Source of the DNA: an uncultured Agathobaculum sp.
GTDB lineage: Bacteria; Bacillota; Clostridia; Oscillospirales; Butyricicoccaceae
Direction: 5' to 3'
NCBI GenBank assembly: GCA_944380945.1
Contig: CALWJG010000029.1
Location: 1 to 12,927 of the forward strand
Length of the DNA stretch: 12,927 nucleotides
Position numbers and translations under genes: made by a program. This document shows positions 5,028 to 11,810 of the stretch, one piece after another; positions within the stretch are counted from its first letter, which is position 1, and every line of letters begins with the position of its first letter. Under the pieces are notes generated by a model. That model was given only the letters and a program-made list of their open reading frames with translations. It made no database searches and had not been told where the DNA came from.

Positions 5028-7151
5028 ATGGCAAACATCAATCCCTTTGACTTCAAAAACCATCGCGTTTTTGAGACCGAGATCGCCGGCCGCAAGCTGA
5101 CCGTCGACACCGGCAAGCTCGCGCAGCTCGCCAACGGCTCGTGCCTGGTGCGCTACGGCGACACCGCAGTCCTCGTCACGGCGACCGCGTCCGCCAAGCC
5201 GCGCGATGGCATCGACTTCTTCCCGCTCTCGGTCGACTTTGAGGAGCGCCTGTATGCGGTCGGCCGCATCCCGGGCAGCTTCATGCGCCGCGAGGGCCGT
5301 CCCTCCGAAAAGGCGATCCTGGCCTCCCGCCAGATCGACCGCCCGATGCGCCCGCTGTTCCCCAAGGATCTCCGCAACGACGTTTCCATCGTCTGCACCG
5401 TGCTGGAGAACGACTATGACAACTCCCCCGAGGTCGTCGCCCTGCTGGGCGCGTCCATCGCGGTTTCGATCTCGGACATCCCGTTTGACTATGTGGTAGC
5501 CGGCTGCCAGGTCGGCATCGTGGACGGCAAGACCGTCATCAACCCGACCAGCGAGCAGCGCAAGGTGTCGGATATGGACGTCACCCTGTGCGCGACCAAG
5601 GACAAGATCGTTATGATCGAGGCGGGCGCCAAGGAGGTGCCCGAGGACCGCATGTTCGATGCGCTGATGGAGGCGCACGAGGAGCTCAAGAAGGTCTGCG
5701 CGTTCATCCAGTCCATCAAGGACGAGATCGGCAAGCCCAAGTTCGAGTATGAGCACCACGACATCGACCACGACCTGTTCGACAAGCTCGAGGCGGCCTG
5801 CAATGACAAGTTCGAGGTCGCCATGGATACCGACGACAAGACCGTCCGCGACGCGGGCGTGCGCGCGATCGTCGACGAGTTCGAGGCGACGCTGGACGAC
5901 GAATACAAGGAAGAGCACGGCGCGAACCTGTCCGAGTGCGTGGACAAGCTGCAGAAGAAGATCGTCCGCCGCTGGCTGGCAAACGGCAAGCGCGTGGACG
6001 GCCGCGGCATGGAGGAGGTCCGCCCGCTGGCGGCCGAGGTCCATGTGGTGCCGCGCGTACACGGCTCGGGCCTGTTCACCCGCGGCCAGACCCAGGTGCT
6101 GACCATGTGCACGCTGGGCACGCTGGGCGAGGCGCAGGAGCTGGACACCATCTTCGAGGAAAAGGAAAAGCGCTATATCCACCACTACAACTTCCCGTCC
6201 TTCTCGGTCGGCGAGACCCGTCCGTCCCGCGGCCCCGGCCGCCGCGAGATCGGCCACGGCGCGCTCGCGGAGCGCGCGCTGCTGCCGGTCATCCCGCCGG
6301 TGAGCGAGTTCCCGTATGCGCTGCGTCTGGTTTCCGAGGTCATTTCGTCCAACGGCTCGACCTCGCAGGGCTCGGTCTGCGGCTCGACCCTCGCGCTGAT
6401 GGACGCGGGCGTGCCGATCACCGCGCCGGTCGCGGGCATCTCCTGCGGCCTGATCACGGACGGCGGTCAGGAGACCACCTTCACCGACATTCAGGGCGTT
6501 GAGGACTTCTATGGCGACATGGACTTCAAGGTCGCCGGCACCAAGAAGGGCATCACCGCGATCCAGGTCGACATCAAGGTGGACGGCCTGACCCCGAACA
6601 TCATCAAGCAGGCGTTCGAGAAGTGCCGCGTGGCGCGCTATGGCATTCTGGACGAGATCATGCTCAAGGCCATCCCGGCGCCGCGTGAGGACGTTTCCGA
6701 GTGGGCGCCCAAGATGACCACCATGCACATCCATCCGGACAAGATCCGTGAGGTCATCGGCAAGGGCGGCAGCGTGATCCAGAACATCGTCGCGGAGTCG
6801 GGCGCCAAGGTCGACATCGAGGACGACGGCACGGTCACCATCGCGGCGGTCAAGGCGTCGGACGCGGAGAAGGCCAAGCAGATGATCGAGGCGATCGTCA
6901 AGGAGCCCGAGCCGGGCGAAATCTACTACGGCAAGGTCGTGCGCCTGATGAACTTCGGCGCGTTCGTCAACCTGCTGCCGGGCAAGGACGGCATGGTCCA
7001 CATCTCCAAGATGGCAGACCACCGCATCGACAAGGTCGAGGACGCCGTCAAGGAAGGCGATATGGTCTGGGTCAAGGTCATGGAGATCGACGACAAGGGC
7101 CGCGTCAACCTGTCCATGAAGGACGTAAAGCCGGAAGAGAAAATCAAGTAA
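5028..7151 (+). CDS. pnp: Polyribonucleotide nucleotidyltransferase (PNPase)
   Basis: PNPase degrades RNA 3' to 5' using phosphate, releasing nucleoside diphosphates, as a trimeric ring in RNA turnover. The 707-residue product has the full domain order. First RNase PH domain: from about residue 12, with YAVGRIPGSFMRREGRPSEK and RQIDRPMRPLFPK. Helical linker. Second RNase PH domain: FSVGETRPSRGPGRREIGHG and TSQGSVCGSTLALMDAGVPI, with Asp487 and Asp493 in TDIQGVEDFYGDMDFKVAGT matching the catalytic pair of the E. coli enzyme. KH domain: from about residue 566 (MHIHPDKIREVIGKGGSVIQ). S1 domain: from about residue 629. The start at 5028 follows AAGGAGG. A longer in-frame start at 4983 lies inside the leader hairpin and is rejected. 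A strong terminator follows. Confidence 0.98.
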   Translation: MANINPFDFKNHRVFETEIAGRKLTVDTGKLAQLANGSCLVRYGDTAVLVTATASAKPRDGIDFFPLSVDFEERLYAVGRIPGSFMRREGRPSEKAILASRQIDRPMRPLFPKDLRNDVSIVCTVLENDYDNSPEVVALLGASIAVSISDIPFDYVVAGCQVGIVDGKTVINPTSEQRKVSDMDVTLCATKDKIVMIEAGAKEVPEDRMFDALMEAHEELKKVCAFIQSIKDEIGKPKFEYEHHDIDHDLFDKLEAACNDKFEVAMDTDDKTVRDAGVRAIVDEFEATLDDEYKEEHGANLSECVDKLQKKIVRRWLANGKRVDGRGMEEVRPLAAEVHVVPRVHGSGLFTRGQTQVLTMCTLGTLGEAQELDTIFEEKEKRYIHHYNFPSFSVGETRPSRGPGRREIGHGALAERALLPVIPPVSEFPYALRLVSEVISSNGSTSQGSVCGSTLALMDAGVPITAPVAGISCGLITDGGQETTFTDIQGVEDFYGDMDFKVAGTKKGITAIQVDIKVDGLTPNIIKQAFEKCRVARYGILDEIMLKAIPAPREDVSEWAPKMTTMHIHPDKIREVIGKGGSVIQNIVAESGAKVDIEDDGTVTIAAVKASDAEKAKQMIEAIVKEPEPGEIYYGKVVRLMNFGAFVNLLPGKDGMVHISKMADHRIDKVEDAVKEGDMVWVKVMEIDDKGRVNLSMKDVKPEEKIK

Positions 7152-7172
7152 GTTCGGCTGGAAAGCATAAGC

Positions 7173-7204
7173 AAAGGCTTCGGAAGAAATTCCGAAGCCT
7201 TTTT
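7173..7204 (+). terminator. Intrinsic terminator of pnp
   Basis: A perfect 13-bp stem, AAAGGCTTCGGAA-GAAA-TTCCGAAGCCTTT, is followed by TT. It lies 21 bases after the pnp stop. Confidence 0.92.
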
Positions 7205-7206
7205 AT

Positions 7207-7235
7207 TTGCCCCCTCGCGTCCCATATGCTATAAT
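7207..7235 (+). promoter_or_regulatory. Promoter of the DnaD/DnaC pair
   Basis: TTGCCC at 7207-7212, a 17-bp spacer and a perfect TATAAT at 7230-7235, start near 7242. It begins right behind the pnp terminator. Confidence 0.7.
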
Positions 7236-7268
7236 AAAAACGATACCCATTCGAAAGGAACGGAAGCC

Positions 7269-8207
7269 ATGTCAACCACCGTACTGCTCCCCGAGGGCGA
7301 GCTGCGCGTCGCGCGCTGCGATACGCTGGACAAGCTGATCGCCGTCGCGGACGGCGACGCGGCGCTGCTCTATCTCTATATCCTGCGCCACGGCGGCGCG
7401 GCGGACGGCAAAGCGGCCGCCCGTGCGCTGCACCTGTCCGCCGAGCGGTACGAGCGCGCGGCGTTTACCTTGAACCAGCTCACCGCGCCGGCCCAGCCCA
7501 GGGAGGACAAGCCCGACGCGCCGCCGCAGTACACGGCGGACGAGCTGCGCCGCGCCCGGCTGGACGACCATAAGTTCGCGGCGGTGTGCGAGAGCGCGGA
7601 GGGCGTGCTCGGCCGCACGCTGACCGAAGCGCAGCTGCGCTGCCTGCTGACCGCCTACGACCATCTGGGCCTGTCGGCGGGCGCGGTGATCGAGCTGCTG
7701 AGCTACCTCAAGGAGCAGAAGGGCGCGGTGCGCACGGCGGACATCCGCCGCGAGGCCGCCCAGTGGGCGGACATGGGCATCACCTCCGCGCAGGACGCGC
7801 AGCAGTACCTGGCGCGGCGCGTGAACGAAAAGCCGCTCAGCGAAGCGATCTACAAGGCGCTGGACGCCGACCCGGCGCAGCCCGCGCCCAAGGCGCAGCG
7901 CGTTTGCCGCTTTGCGCTGGCGCACGGCTTCCCGCCCGAGGCGGTCGCGCTGGCGGCGGCGCGCACCGACCGGCACCAGGGCCACAAGAGCCTGGATTAT
8001 ACGCTCGGTATCCTGCGCCGGTGGGAGGAAGCGGGCGTACATACGGTCAGCGAGATCACCGCGCTCGAGCCTGAGACGCGCGCGGCGGCCGGCGCGGCCG
8101 CGCAGCCGACCGACAGCGCCACTCTGGATGCGTGGGAGCAGAAATGGGAAGAGAGCCGGCGCGAAACCAGACGGAAGAGACTGGAGGCGGAAGCCAGTGG
8201 CATATGA
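7269..8207 (+). CDS. DnaD-domain replication-initiation protein
   Basis: A 312-residue protein resembling the Firmicutes DnaD/DnaB primosome proteins, which bind and remodel DNA at origins and restart sites so that the helicase can be loaded. The N-terminal 75 residues look like a winged-helix-type domain (LLYLYILRHGG, KAAARALHLSAERYERAAFT). From about residue 100, FAAVCESAEGVLGRTLTEAQ and GAVIELLSYLKEQKG fit a DnaD-type helical domain. A second similar unit ends in YTLGILRRWEEAGV, the YxxxIxxxW signature of the family. The tail (DAWEQKWEESRRETRRKRLE) is charged and helical. The start at 7269 follows GAAAGGAACGG. The 3' end overlaps the DnaC-like gene by 11 bases, so the two are probably translated together. 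Whether to name it dnaD or dnaB cannot be settled by eye. Confidence 0.85.
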   Translation: MSTTVLLPEGELRVARCDTLDKLIAVADGDAALLYLYILRHGGAADGKAAARALHLSAERYERAAFTLNQLTAPAQPREDKPDAPPQYTADELRRARLDDHKFAAVCESAEGVLGRTLTEAQLRCLLTAYDHLGLSAGAVIELLSYLKEQKGAVRTADIRREAAQWADMGITSAQDAQQYLARRVNEKPLSEAIYKALDADPAQPAPKAQRVCRFALAHGFPPEAVALAAARTDRHQGHKSLDYTLGILRRWEEAGVHTVSEITALEPETRAAAGAAAQPTDSATLDAWEQKWEESRRETRRKRLEAEASGI

Positions 8208-9189
8208 TAAAAAAGTGCTCGCCGCGGCGCGGCGGGCGCTCGAGCACGACCGCGCCGTGCACGAGGAGGAGCTGGAGGCGCGCCGGCACGCGGTATACGC
8301 GCGCGAGCCGCGCATCCGCGCGATCGACCGCGAGCTGTCCTCGACCGCGGCGGCGGTGCTGGGCGCGGCGCTCAAATCGGGCGGCGACCCCGAACAGGCC
8401 ATCGCCCGCCTGCGGGAGCGCAATCAGGCGCTGCAGCGCGAGCGCGCCGCGCTGCTCGAGGGACTCGGCCTGCCCGCCGACTACCTGACCGGCAAGCCGC
8501 TGTGCCCCAAATGCGGGGACACCGGCTATCAGGGCAGCGCGACCTGCGAATGCGTCCGGACGCGGTACGCGCAGCTGCTCCGCGAGCAGCTGTCCACCGT
8601 GCTGCCCATCCGGGACCAGAATTTCGCCGCGTTCCGGCTGGACTATTACCCCAGCCGGGTGGACAGCCGCTTGGGAGACTCCCCGCGCGAGCTGATGGCA
8701 GACAACCTGTTTGAATGTAAGAATTACGCGCGGAATTTCTCCGCCCACGCCCCCAACCTGCTGTTTTACGGCTCGACCGGGCTGGGCAAGACCTTCCTGT
8801 CCACCTGCATCGCCGAGGTGGTGTCCGAGCGCGGCTTTTCGGTCGCCTATGACACGGCGATCAACATTGTCGCCGCGTATGAGACCCTGAAGTTCGGCAG
8901 CGGCGACGGGCAGGCGGCCGCCGAGCGCACCGCGCGCTATGAGCGGGCCGATCTGCTCATCATCGACGATATGGGCACCGAGATGGGCACGGCGTTCACG
9001 GTTTCCGCGCTGTACAACCTGATCAACACCCGCCTGATGGCGGGGCGGCCCATGATCATCAACACCAACCTGCTGCCCGAAACGCTGAGCGAGAAGTATT
9101 CGCCTGCGGTGGCGTCCCGCCTGCGCGGCGAGTTCAAGCCCCTGCATTTCGTGGGCGACGACATCCGCCTGCTCAAAAAGAAAAAGTAA
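8197..9189 (+). CDS. DnaC/DnaI-like AAA+ helicase-loader ATPase
   Basis: A 330-residue AAA+ ATPase of the DnaC/DnaI helicase-loader type. Residues 1-95 form charged helices. A zinc-ribbon-like cluster follows (Cys103, Cys106, Cys117, Cys119 in CPKCGDTGYQGSATCEC), as in DnaI N-terminal regions that contact the helicase. The ATPase domain has Walker A GSTGLGKT at 192-199, Walker B LLIIDDMG with Asp257/Asp258, sensor-1-like MIINTNL, and the arginine-finger region SRLRGEFKPLHFVGDDIRL. The start is taken as GTG 8197, preceded by GGAGGCGG at 8183-8190. The longer upstream frame only overlaps the DnaD-domain gene and has no comparable site. The pairing with a DnaD-domain gene supports a primosome role. 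The start codon is the least certain part of the call. Confidence 0.88.
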   Translation: MAYDKKVLAAARRALEHDRAVHEEELEARRHAVYAREPRIRAIDRELSSTAAAVLGAALKSGGDPEQAIARLRERNQALQRERAALLEGLGLPADYLTGKPLCPKCGDTGYQGSATCECVRTRYAQLLREQLSTVLPIRDQNFAAFRLDYYPSRVDSRLGDSPRELMADNLFECKNYARNFSAHAPNLLFYGSTGLGKTFLSTCIAEVVSERGFSVAYDTAINIVAAYETLKFGSGDGQAAAERTARYERADLLIIDDMGTEMGTAFTVSALYNLINTRLMAGRPMIINTNLLPETLSEKYSPAVASRLRGEFKPLHFVGDDIRLLKKKK

Positions 9190-9197
9190 ACAATTCT

Positions 9198-9251
9198 TTC
9201 ACAGGCCGTTCAAATTTTGTTCATATATTGGGCGGGGAAATGGGGTATACT
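9198..9251 (+). promoter_or_regulatory. Promoter A: three TTCA half-sites at 11-bp steps plus TATACT
   Basis: TTCACA (9198), TTCAAA (9209) and TTCATA (9220) are each 11 bp apart. The last starts 26 bp before -10 TATACT (9246-9251). There is no -35 hexamer; the third half-site lies where one would overlap. The layout resembles direct-repeat boxes of PhoB/PhoP/OmpR-type activators. Confidence 0.7.
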
Positions 9252-9257
9252 AAGCAT

Positions 9258-9397
9258 GTCGATCAGGGAAGCCGCAATCCCGGTCGACAGACAGCCTACC
9301 GATCTTTTTATTTCTCTTTTACCCCCCTTTATTTTGTGAAATGACAGGAAGCGCTCCGGTCCCGTTCCCCCACGGGCCGGGGCGCTTTCCTGTCTCT
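9258..9397 (+). ncRNA. Small RNA copy A of a four-member tandem family
   Basis: The predicted RNA is about 140 nt. A 5' hairpin pairs GTCGA (9258-9262) with TCGAC (9284-9288), and inside it GGGA (9266-9269) with TCCC (9278-9281) around an AAGCCGCAA-like loop. A U-rich linker follows, ending in TCTTTTACCCCCCTTT (9315-9330). A GC-rich terminator stem comes last (9343-9364 with 9373-9394, small bulges) with CCCCC in its loop and CTTTCCTGTCT as the U-rich tail. The hairpin, linker and C-rich loop recur in copies B and D; copy C keeps the hairpin and linker. No ribosome binding site or coding frame fits the region. The transcript start is inferred from the -10 box. Confidence 0.7.
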
Positions 9398-9425
9398 GGG
9401 GCGGGCGGGAAAAAGACGCAAATTT

Positions 9426-9479
9426 TTCAAAACCTGTTCATACCCTGTTCACACACGGCGGCGGGAAATGGGGTATACT
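9426..9479 (+). promoter_or_regulatory. Promoter B: three TTCA half-sites at 11-bp steps plus TATACT
   Basis: TTCAAA (9426), TTCATA (9437) and TTCACA (9448), with -10 TATACT at 9474-9479. Half-site phasing and the 26-bp distance to the -10 are identical to promoter A, although the intervening bases differ. Confidence 0.7.
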
Positions 9480-9485
9480 GAACAC

Positions 9486-9617
9486 GTCGGCAGGGGAGAG
9501 CGCAGAGTCCTCCGCCGGCAGTACTCCGATCATTTTTCTCTTTCTCTTTTACCCCTTTTTGAACAAGCGGAAACGCCCTGCCCTCGATCTCCCCCTTCGT
9601 CGGCAGGGCGTTTTCCC
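9486..9617 (+). ncRNA. Small RNA copy B
   Basis: The 5' hairpin pairs GTCGGC (9486-9491) with GCCGGC (9514-9519, one wobble), with an inner GGGGA region facing TCCTC. The linker TTTCTCTTTTACCCCTTTTT (9541-9560) matches copies A and D but with four C instead of six. The terminator CGCCCTGCC/GGCAGGGCG (9574-9582 with 9602-9610) is followed by TTTTCCC, the clearest intrinsic terminator of the four. Its 19-base loop contains CCCCC (9591-9595). Confidence 0.7.
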
Positions 9618-9710
9618 GTCTGCCGGACTGCGGCGGAAAATGCAAAAAAACGGCAGGTTCGGAAGGTTTTGGGCGCCAAATGCGCGGCAAAAGAGATTTG
9701 TAAAAAACCT

Positions 9711-9764
9711 TTCAAAGTCTGTTCAAGATTCGTTCACAATTTGCCGCCGGAGATGGGGTATACT
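9711..9764 (+). promoter_or_regulatory. Promoter C: three TTCA half-sites at 11-bp steps plus TATACT
   Basis: TTCAAA (9711), TTCAAG (9722) and TTCACA (9733), with -10 TATACT at 9759-9764, again 26 bp from the last half-site. Confidence 0.7.
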
Positions 9765-9769
9765 GATCT

Positions 9770-9906
9770 TGCCGGAAGGGAAAACACCCGCCCGCCGGCA
9801 TCCTTTTTCAATTTGTTTTCTTTCTTTCACCTTTTCTTTTTACCCTCTTTTTCATTTTGCATTGGCACGCCCTGCCCTCCGGACGGAGGACAGGGCGCTT
9901 CCATTT
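9770..9906 (+). ncRNA. Small RNA copy C, the most diverged
   Basis: The 5' hairpin pairs TGCCGG (9770-9775) with CCGGCA (9795-9800), with an inner GGG/CCC. Its pairs differ from the other copies but pairing is kept. The pyrimidine linker is longer and contains CTTTTTACCCTCTTT (9836-9850), so the C run is interrupted. The terminator stem CGCCCTGCCCTCC/GGAGGACAGGGCG (9868-9880 with 9885-9897, one mismatch) has a GGAC loop without the C5 run, followed by CTTCCATTTGT. Confidence 0.65.
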
Positions 9907-9931
9907 GTCCCGGCAAAGCGGCAACAAATCT

Positions 9932-9985
9932 TTCACAGGCTATTCAAAATCTGTTCACACATTGCGCGCCGCGCCGCAGTATACT
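9932..9985 (+). promoter_or_regulatory. Promoter D: three TTCA half-sites at 11-bp steps plus TATACT
   Basis: TTCACA (9932), TTCAAA (9943) and TTCACA (9954), with -10 TATACT at 9980-9985, 26 bp from the last half-site. Confidence 0.7.
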
Positions 9986-9991
9986 GAATAC

Positions 9992-10130
9992 GTCAGCAGG
10001 GGAAGCCGCAAGCCCCACGCTGAACGCCTACCAATCTTTATTTCTCTTTTACCCCCCTTTTTCAAATCTGTGTAGTGAATCGGCGAGCGCCGCTGTCCCG
10101 TTTCCCCCAACGGGCGGCGGCGCTTTGCTG
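9992..10130 (+). ncRNA. Small RNA copy D
   Basis: The 5' hairpin pairs TCAGC (9993-9997) with GCTGA (10019-10023) and GGGG (9999-10002) with CCCC (10013-10016) around AAGCCGCAAG. The linker TTTCTCTTTTACCCCCCTTT (10041-10060) is identical to that of copy A. The terminator pairs AGCGCCGC (10086-10093) with GCGGCGCT (10117-10124) and CCCGTT with AACGGG, with CCCCC in the loop and TTTGCT behind. Confidence 0.7.
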
Positions 10131-10131
10131 C

Positions 10132-10309
10132 ATGCCGGAGGCGCGCCGCCGTCGCCGGAACCGGACAAAAACGGGGCTGCTTCCACAGGCGCGCGGGGCG
10201 CCGCCGTGTGGGGCTTCCAGTCCCCCAGCCGCCGCGCGGACGCTGCGCCGCGAATGGCGTCTTTCTGAAAATTTGATAAAAATTTCGCAGGAGCGGCGAA
10301 CGCGCGCCC
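10132..10309. other. Gene-free GC-rich spacer before mrp
   Basis: No credible gene is visible. There is one imperfect inverted repeat: CCACAGGCGC at 10183-10192 facing GCGCC at 10198-10202 and TGTGG at 10207-10211. It lacks the TTCA/TATACT architecture of the preceding four units, so it is not a fifth copy. Confidence 0.5.
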
Positions 10310-10338
10310 TTGCGGAAACGCGCGGAATGCGGTATACT
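10310..10338 (+). promoter_or_regulatory. Promoter of the mrp-nifX-like pair
   Basis: -35-like TTGCGG (10310-10315), a 17-bp spacer and -10 TATACT (10333-10338), start near 10345. It shares the -10 hexamer with the four small-RNA promoters but has a -35-like element and no TTCA repeats. Confidence 0.65.
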
Positions 10339-10378
10339 AAACATCAGGCGAGAATGAATATGTTAGGAGTTGTTAACT

Positions 10379-11197
10379 ATGGGTTGCTCGCACAACTGTG
10401 ATTCCTGCTCGGCGGGCTGCGGCGGCGAAAAGAGCCTCAAGGTCGCGGCGAACGCGGCGGCGACGGTACGCAAGGTGATCGGCGTGGTCTCCGGCAAGGG
10501 CGGCGTGGGCAAGAGCCTGCTCACCTCGATGCTGGCGGTCGGCATGACCCGCAAGGGCTATACCTGCGGCGTGCTGGACGCGGACATCACCGGCCCGTCT
10601 ATCCCCAAGGCGTTCGGTGTACACGATAAGCTCACCGGCTGCGACGCCGGCATCCTGCCCGCGCGCAGCGAGGGCGGCGTGCAGATGGTCTCGATCAATC
10701 TGGTGCTGCCCAACGAGGATGACCCGGTCATCTACCGCGGCCCGATCATCGCGGAAACGGTCAAGCAGTTCTGGTCGGACGTGGTCTGGGACGATGTAGA
10801 CTTCCTGTTCGTCGATATGCCGCCCGGCACGGGCGACGTTCCGCTGACCGTGTTCCAGTCCCTGCCGGTGGACGGCATCCTGGTCGTCACCTCGCCGCAG
10901 GACCTGGTCTCGATGATCGTGACCAAGGCGGTCAAGATGGCGGAGATGATGAACATTCCGGTGATCGGCGTGGTCGAGAATTACAGCTATCTGGAATGCC
11001 CGGACTGCGGCAAGCACATCTCGGTGTTCGGCGAGAGCCATATCGACGATATCGCCGCGCAGCATGGGCTGAACGTGCTGGCCAAGCTGCCGATCGACCC
11101 CAAGCTGGCTGAGGCGGTCGATGCGGGCAAGATCGAGGATATCAAGCTGCCGGACGCGCTCGCGGGCGCGATGCAGGCGGTGGAGGCACTGCGATGA
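10379..11197 (+). CDS. mrp: Mrp/NBP35-type iron-sulfur carrier ATPase
   Basis: A 272-residue P-loop ATPase of the Mrp/NBP35 (ApbC) family, which carries and delivers Fe-S clusters in the cytoplasm. The deviant Walker A is SGKGGVGKS with Lys40 and Lys45. VLDADITGPSIPKAFG and FLFVDMPPGTGDVPLT are the switch and Walker B regions. CPDCGKHISVFG carries the CxxC (Cys207, Cys210) that binds the bridging cluster. The N terminus adds CSHNCDSCSAGC (Cys3, 7, 10, 14), as in NBP35-type members with an extra cluster. The ATG at 10379 has TAGGAG at 10364-10369; an in-frame TTG at 10370 is rejected because it sits on that site. The stop overlaps the next start as ATGA, so the two genes are translationally coupled. 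Confidence 0.93.
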   Translation: MGCSHNCDSCSAGCGGEKSLKVAANAAATVRKVIGVVSGKGGVGKSLLTSMLAVGMTRKGYTCGVLDADITGPSIPKAFGVHDKLTGCDAGILPARSEGGVQMVSINLVLPNEDDPVIYRGPIIAETVKQFWSDVVWDDVDFLFVDMPPGTGDVPLTVFQSLPVDGILVVTSPQDLVSMIVTKAVKMAEMMNIPVIGVVENYSYLECPDCGKHISVFGESHIDDIAAQHGLNVLAKLPIDPKLAEAVDAGKIEDIKLPDALAGAMQAVEALR

Positions 11198-11634
11198 ACA
11201 TTGCTGTTGCATATGAAAACGGGCAGATCGCTGCCAATCTGGGCAGCTGCAAGAGCTTCCTGATCGTCACAGTGGAGGGCAGGGAGCCCACCGGCAAGCG
11301 CATGGCCAAGGTGGAGGGCGAGGGCACGACCGCGCTGCTCCAGCTGGCCAATCTGGAAAAGATCGACGTGCTGATCTGCGGCTCGCTCGGCCTTGCCATC
11401 CGCAACGCGCTCGAGATGATCGGCGTGCTGCTCGTGCCGGGCTGCGAGGGCGCGCCCGAGGAGGCGGTGGCCAAGTTCATCGTGGGCGAAAAGCAGGGCG
11501 ACCCGACCCTGCTCGAGATCGGCCGCGAGGAGGACCCGGACGACCCGATGGCCTGCATGCACGACTGCGCCAAGTGCGCGGGCTGCGGCCCGATCGAGAT
11601 CCTCAAGCAGATCCCGGTCGAGGAAGTCAAGTAA
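11194..11634 (+). CDS. NifX/NifB-type dinitrogenase cofactor-domain protein with a cysteine tail
   Basis: A 146-residue protein of the dinitrogenase iron-molybdenum cofactor biosynthesis (NifX/NifB-type) domain family. Typical features are MNIAVAYENGQIAANLGSCK at the N terminus, a central LEKIDVLICGSLGLAIRNAL, and GVLLVPGCEGAPEEAV. In the nif system such proteins bind cofactor precursors. Stand-alone versions occur in many anaerobes without nitrogenase, often beside Mrp-type ATPases, with unproven roles in metal-cluster handling. After the domain an acidic linker leads to CMHDCAKCAGC (Cys121, 125, 128, 131), a likely metal or Fe-S site. It overlaps mrp by four bases (ATGA). No nitrogenase genes are in the window, so a nif gene name is not justified. 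Confidence 0.9.
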   Translation: MNIAVAYENGQIAANLGSCKSFLIVTVEGREPTGKRMAKVEGEGTTALLQLANLEKIDVLICGSLGLAIRNALEMIGVLLVPGCEGAPEEAVAKFIVGEKQGDPTLLEIGREEDPDDPMACMHDCAKCAGCGPIEILKQIPVEEVK

Positions 11635-11651
11635 AGCGGAAAAACCTGTTC

Positions 11652-11680
11652 AAAAGCGTCCCTGCGGGGCGCTTTTGCTT
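11652..11680 (+). terminator. Intrinsic terminator of the mrp operon
   Basis: AAAAGCGTCCC-TGC-GGGGCGCTTTT gives an 11-bp stem with one wobble, followed by GCTTT, 17 bases after the stop. Confidence 0.85.
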
Positions 11681-11727
11681 TGCGCGAAAAGCGCTGCATG
11701 CCGCGAATTTTTTCGCAAGAATGTATA

Positions 11728-11756
11728 TTGACAAAGCGTCGGGCGGGCCGTAAGAT
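11728..11756 (+). promoter_or_regulatory. Promoter of the membrane-protein gene
   Basis: Consensus -35 TTGACA (11728-11733), a 17-bp spacer and TAAGAT (11751-11756), start near 11763. This leaves a leader of about 48 bases. Confidence 0.7.
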
Positions 11757-11810
11757 GGATGCGGGAAACAAACGGGACGGCGGCACAGCGGCCGCGCCCG
11801 CAGGATAAGG

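Noticed and set aside
5010..7022. A 670-codon minus-strand open frame opposite pnp
   Set aside because: It is a shadow of high-GC codon bias on the other strand: composition is Arg/Asp/Ala/Leu-rich, with no motifs, and pnp on the plus strand is certain.
9261..9300. Resemblance of AGGGAAGCCGCAATCCC to the GGGAA...CCC part of cobalamin riboswitches
   Set aside because: The unit is far too short for a cobalamin aptamer, lacks the B12 box and kissing-loop elements, ends in its own terminator with no gene behind it, and the loop matches only loosely.
9190..10131. CRISPR array
   Set aside because: Repeats are 220-285 bp apart, diverged, and each contains promoter and terminator elements; there are no short identical repeats with uniform spacers and no cas genes.
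9468..10268. A 266-codon plus-strand open frame across the small-RNA cluster
   Set aside because: It runs through three promoter/hairpin/terminator units, has no ribosome binding site, and encodes low-complexity Phe/Ser/Pro-rich sequence from pyrimidine linkers. The repeats do not keep one common frame.
10075..10401. A 108-codon plus-strand frame between small RNA D and mrp
   Set aside because: It starts upstream of the small RNA D terminator without a ribosome binding site, crosses the mrp promoter and ribosome binding site, and is Arg/Ala-rich without recognisable motifs.
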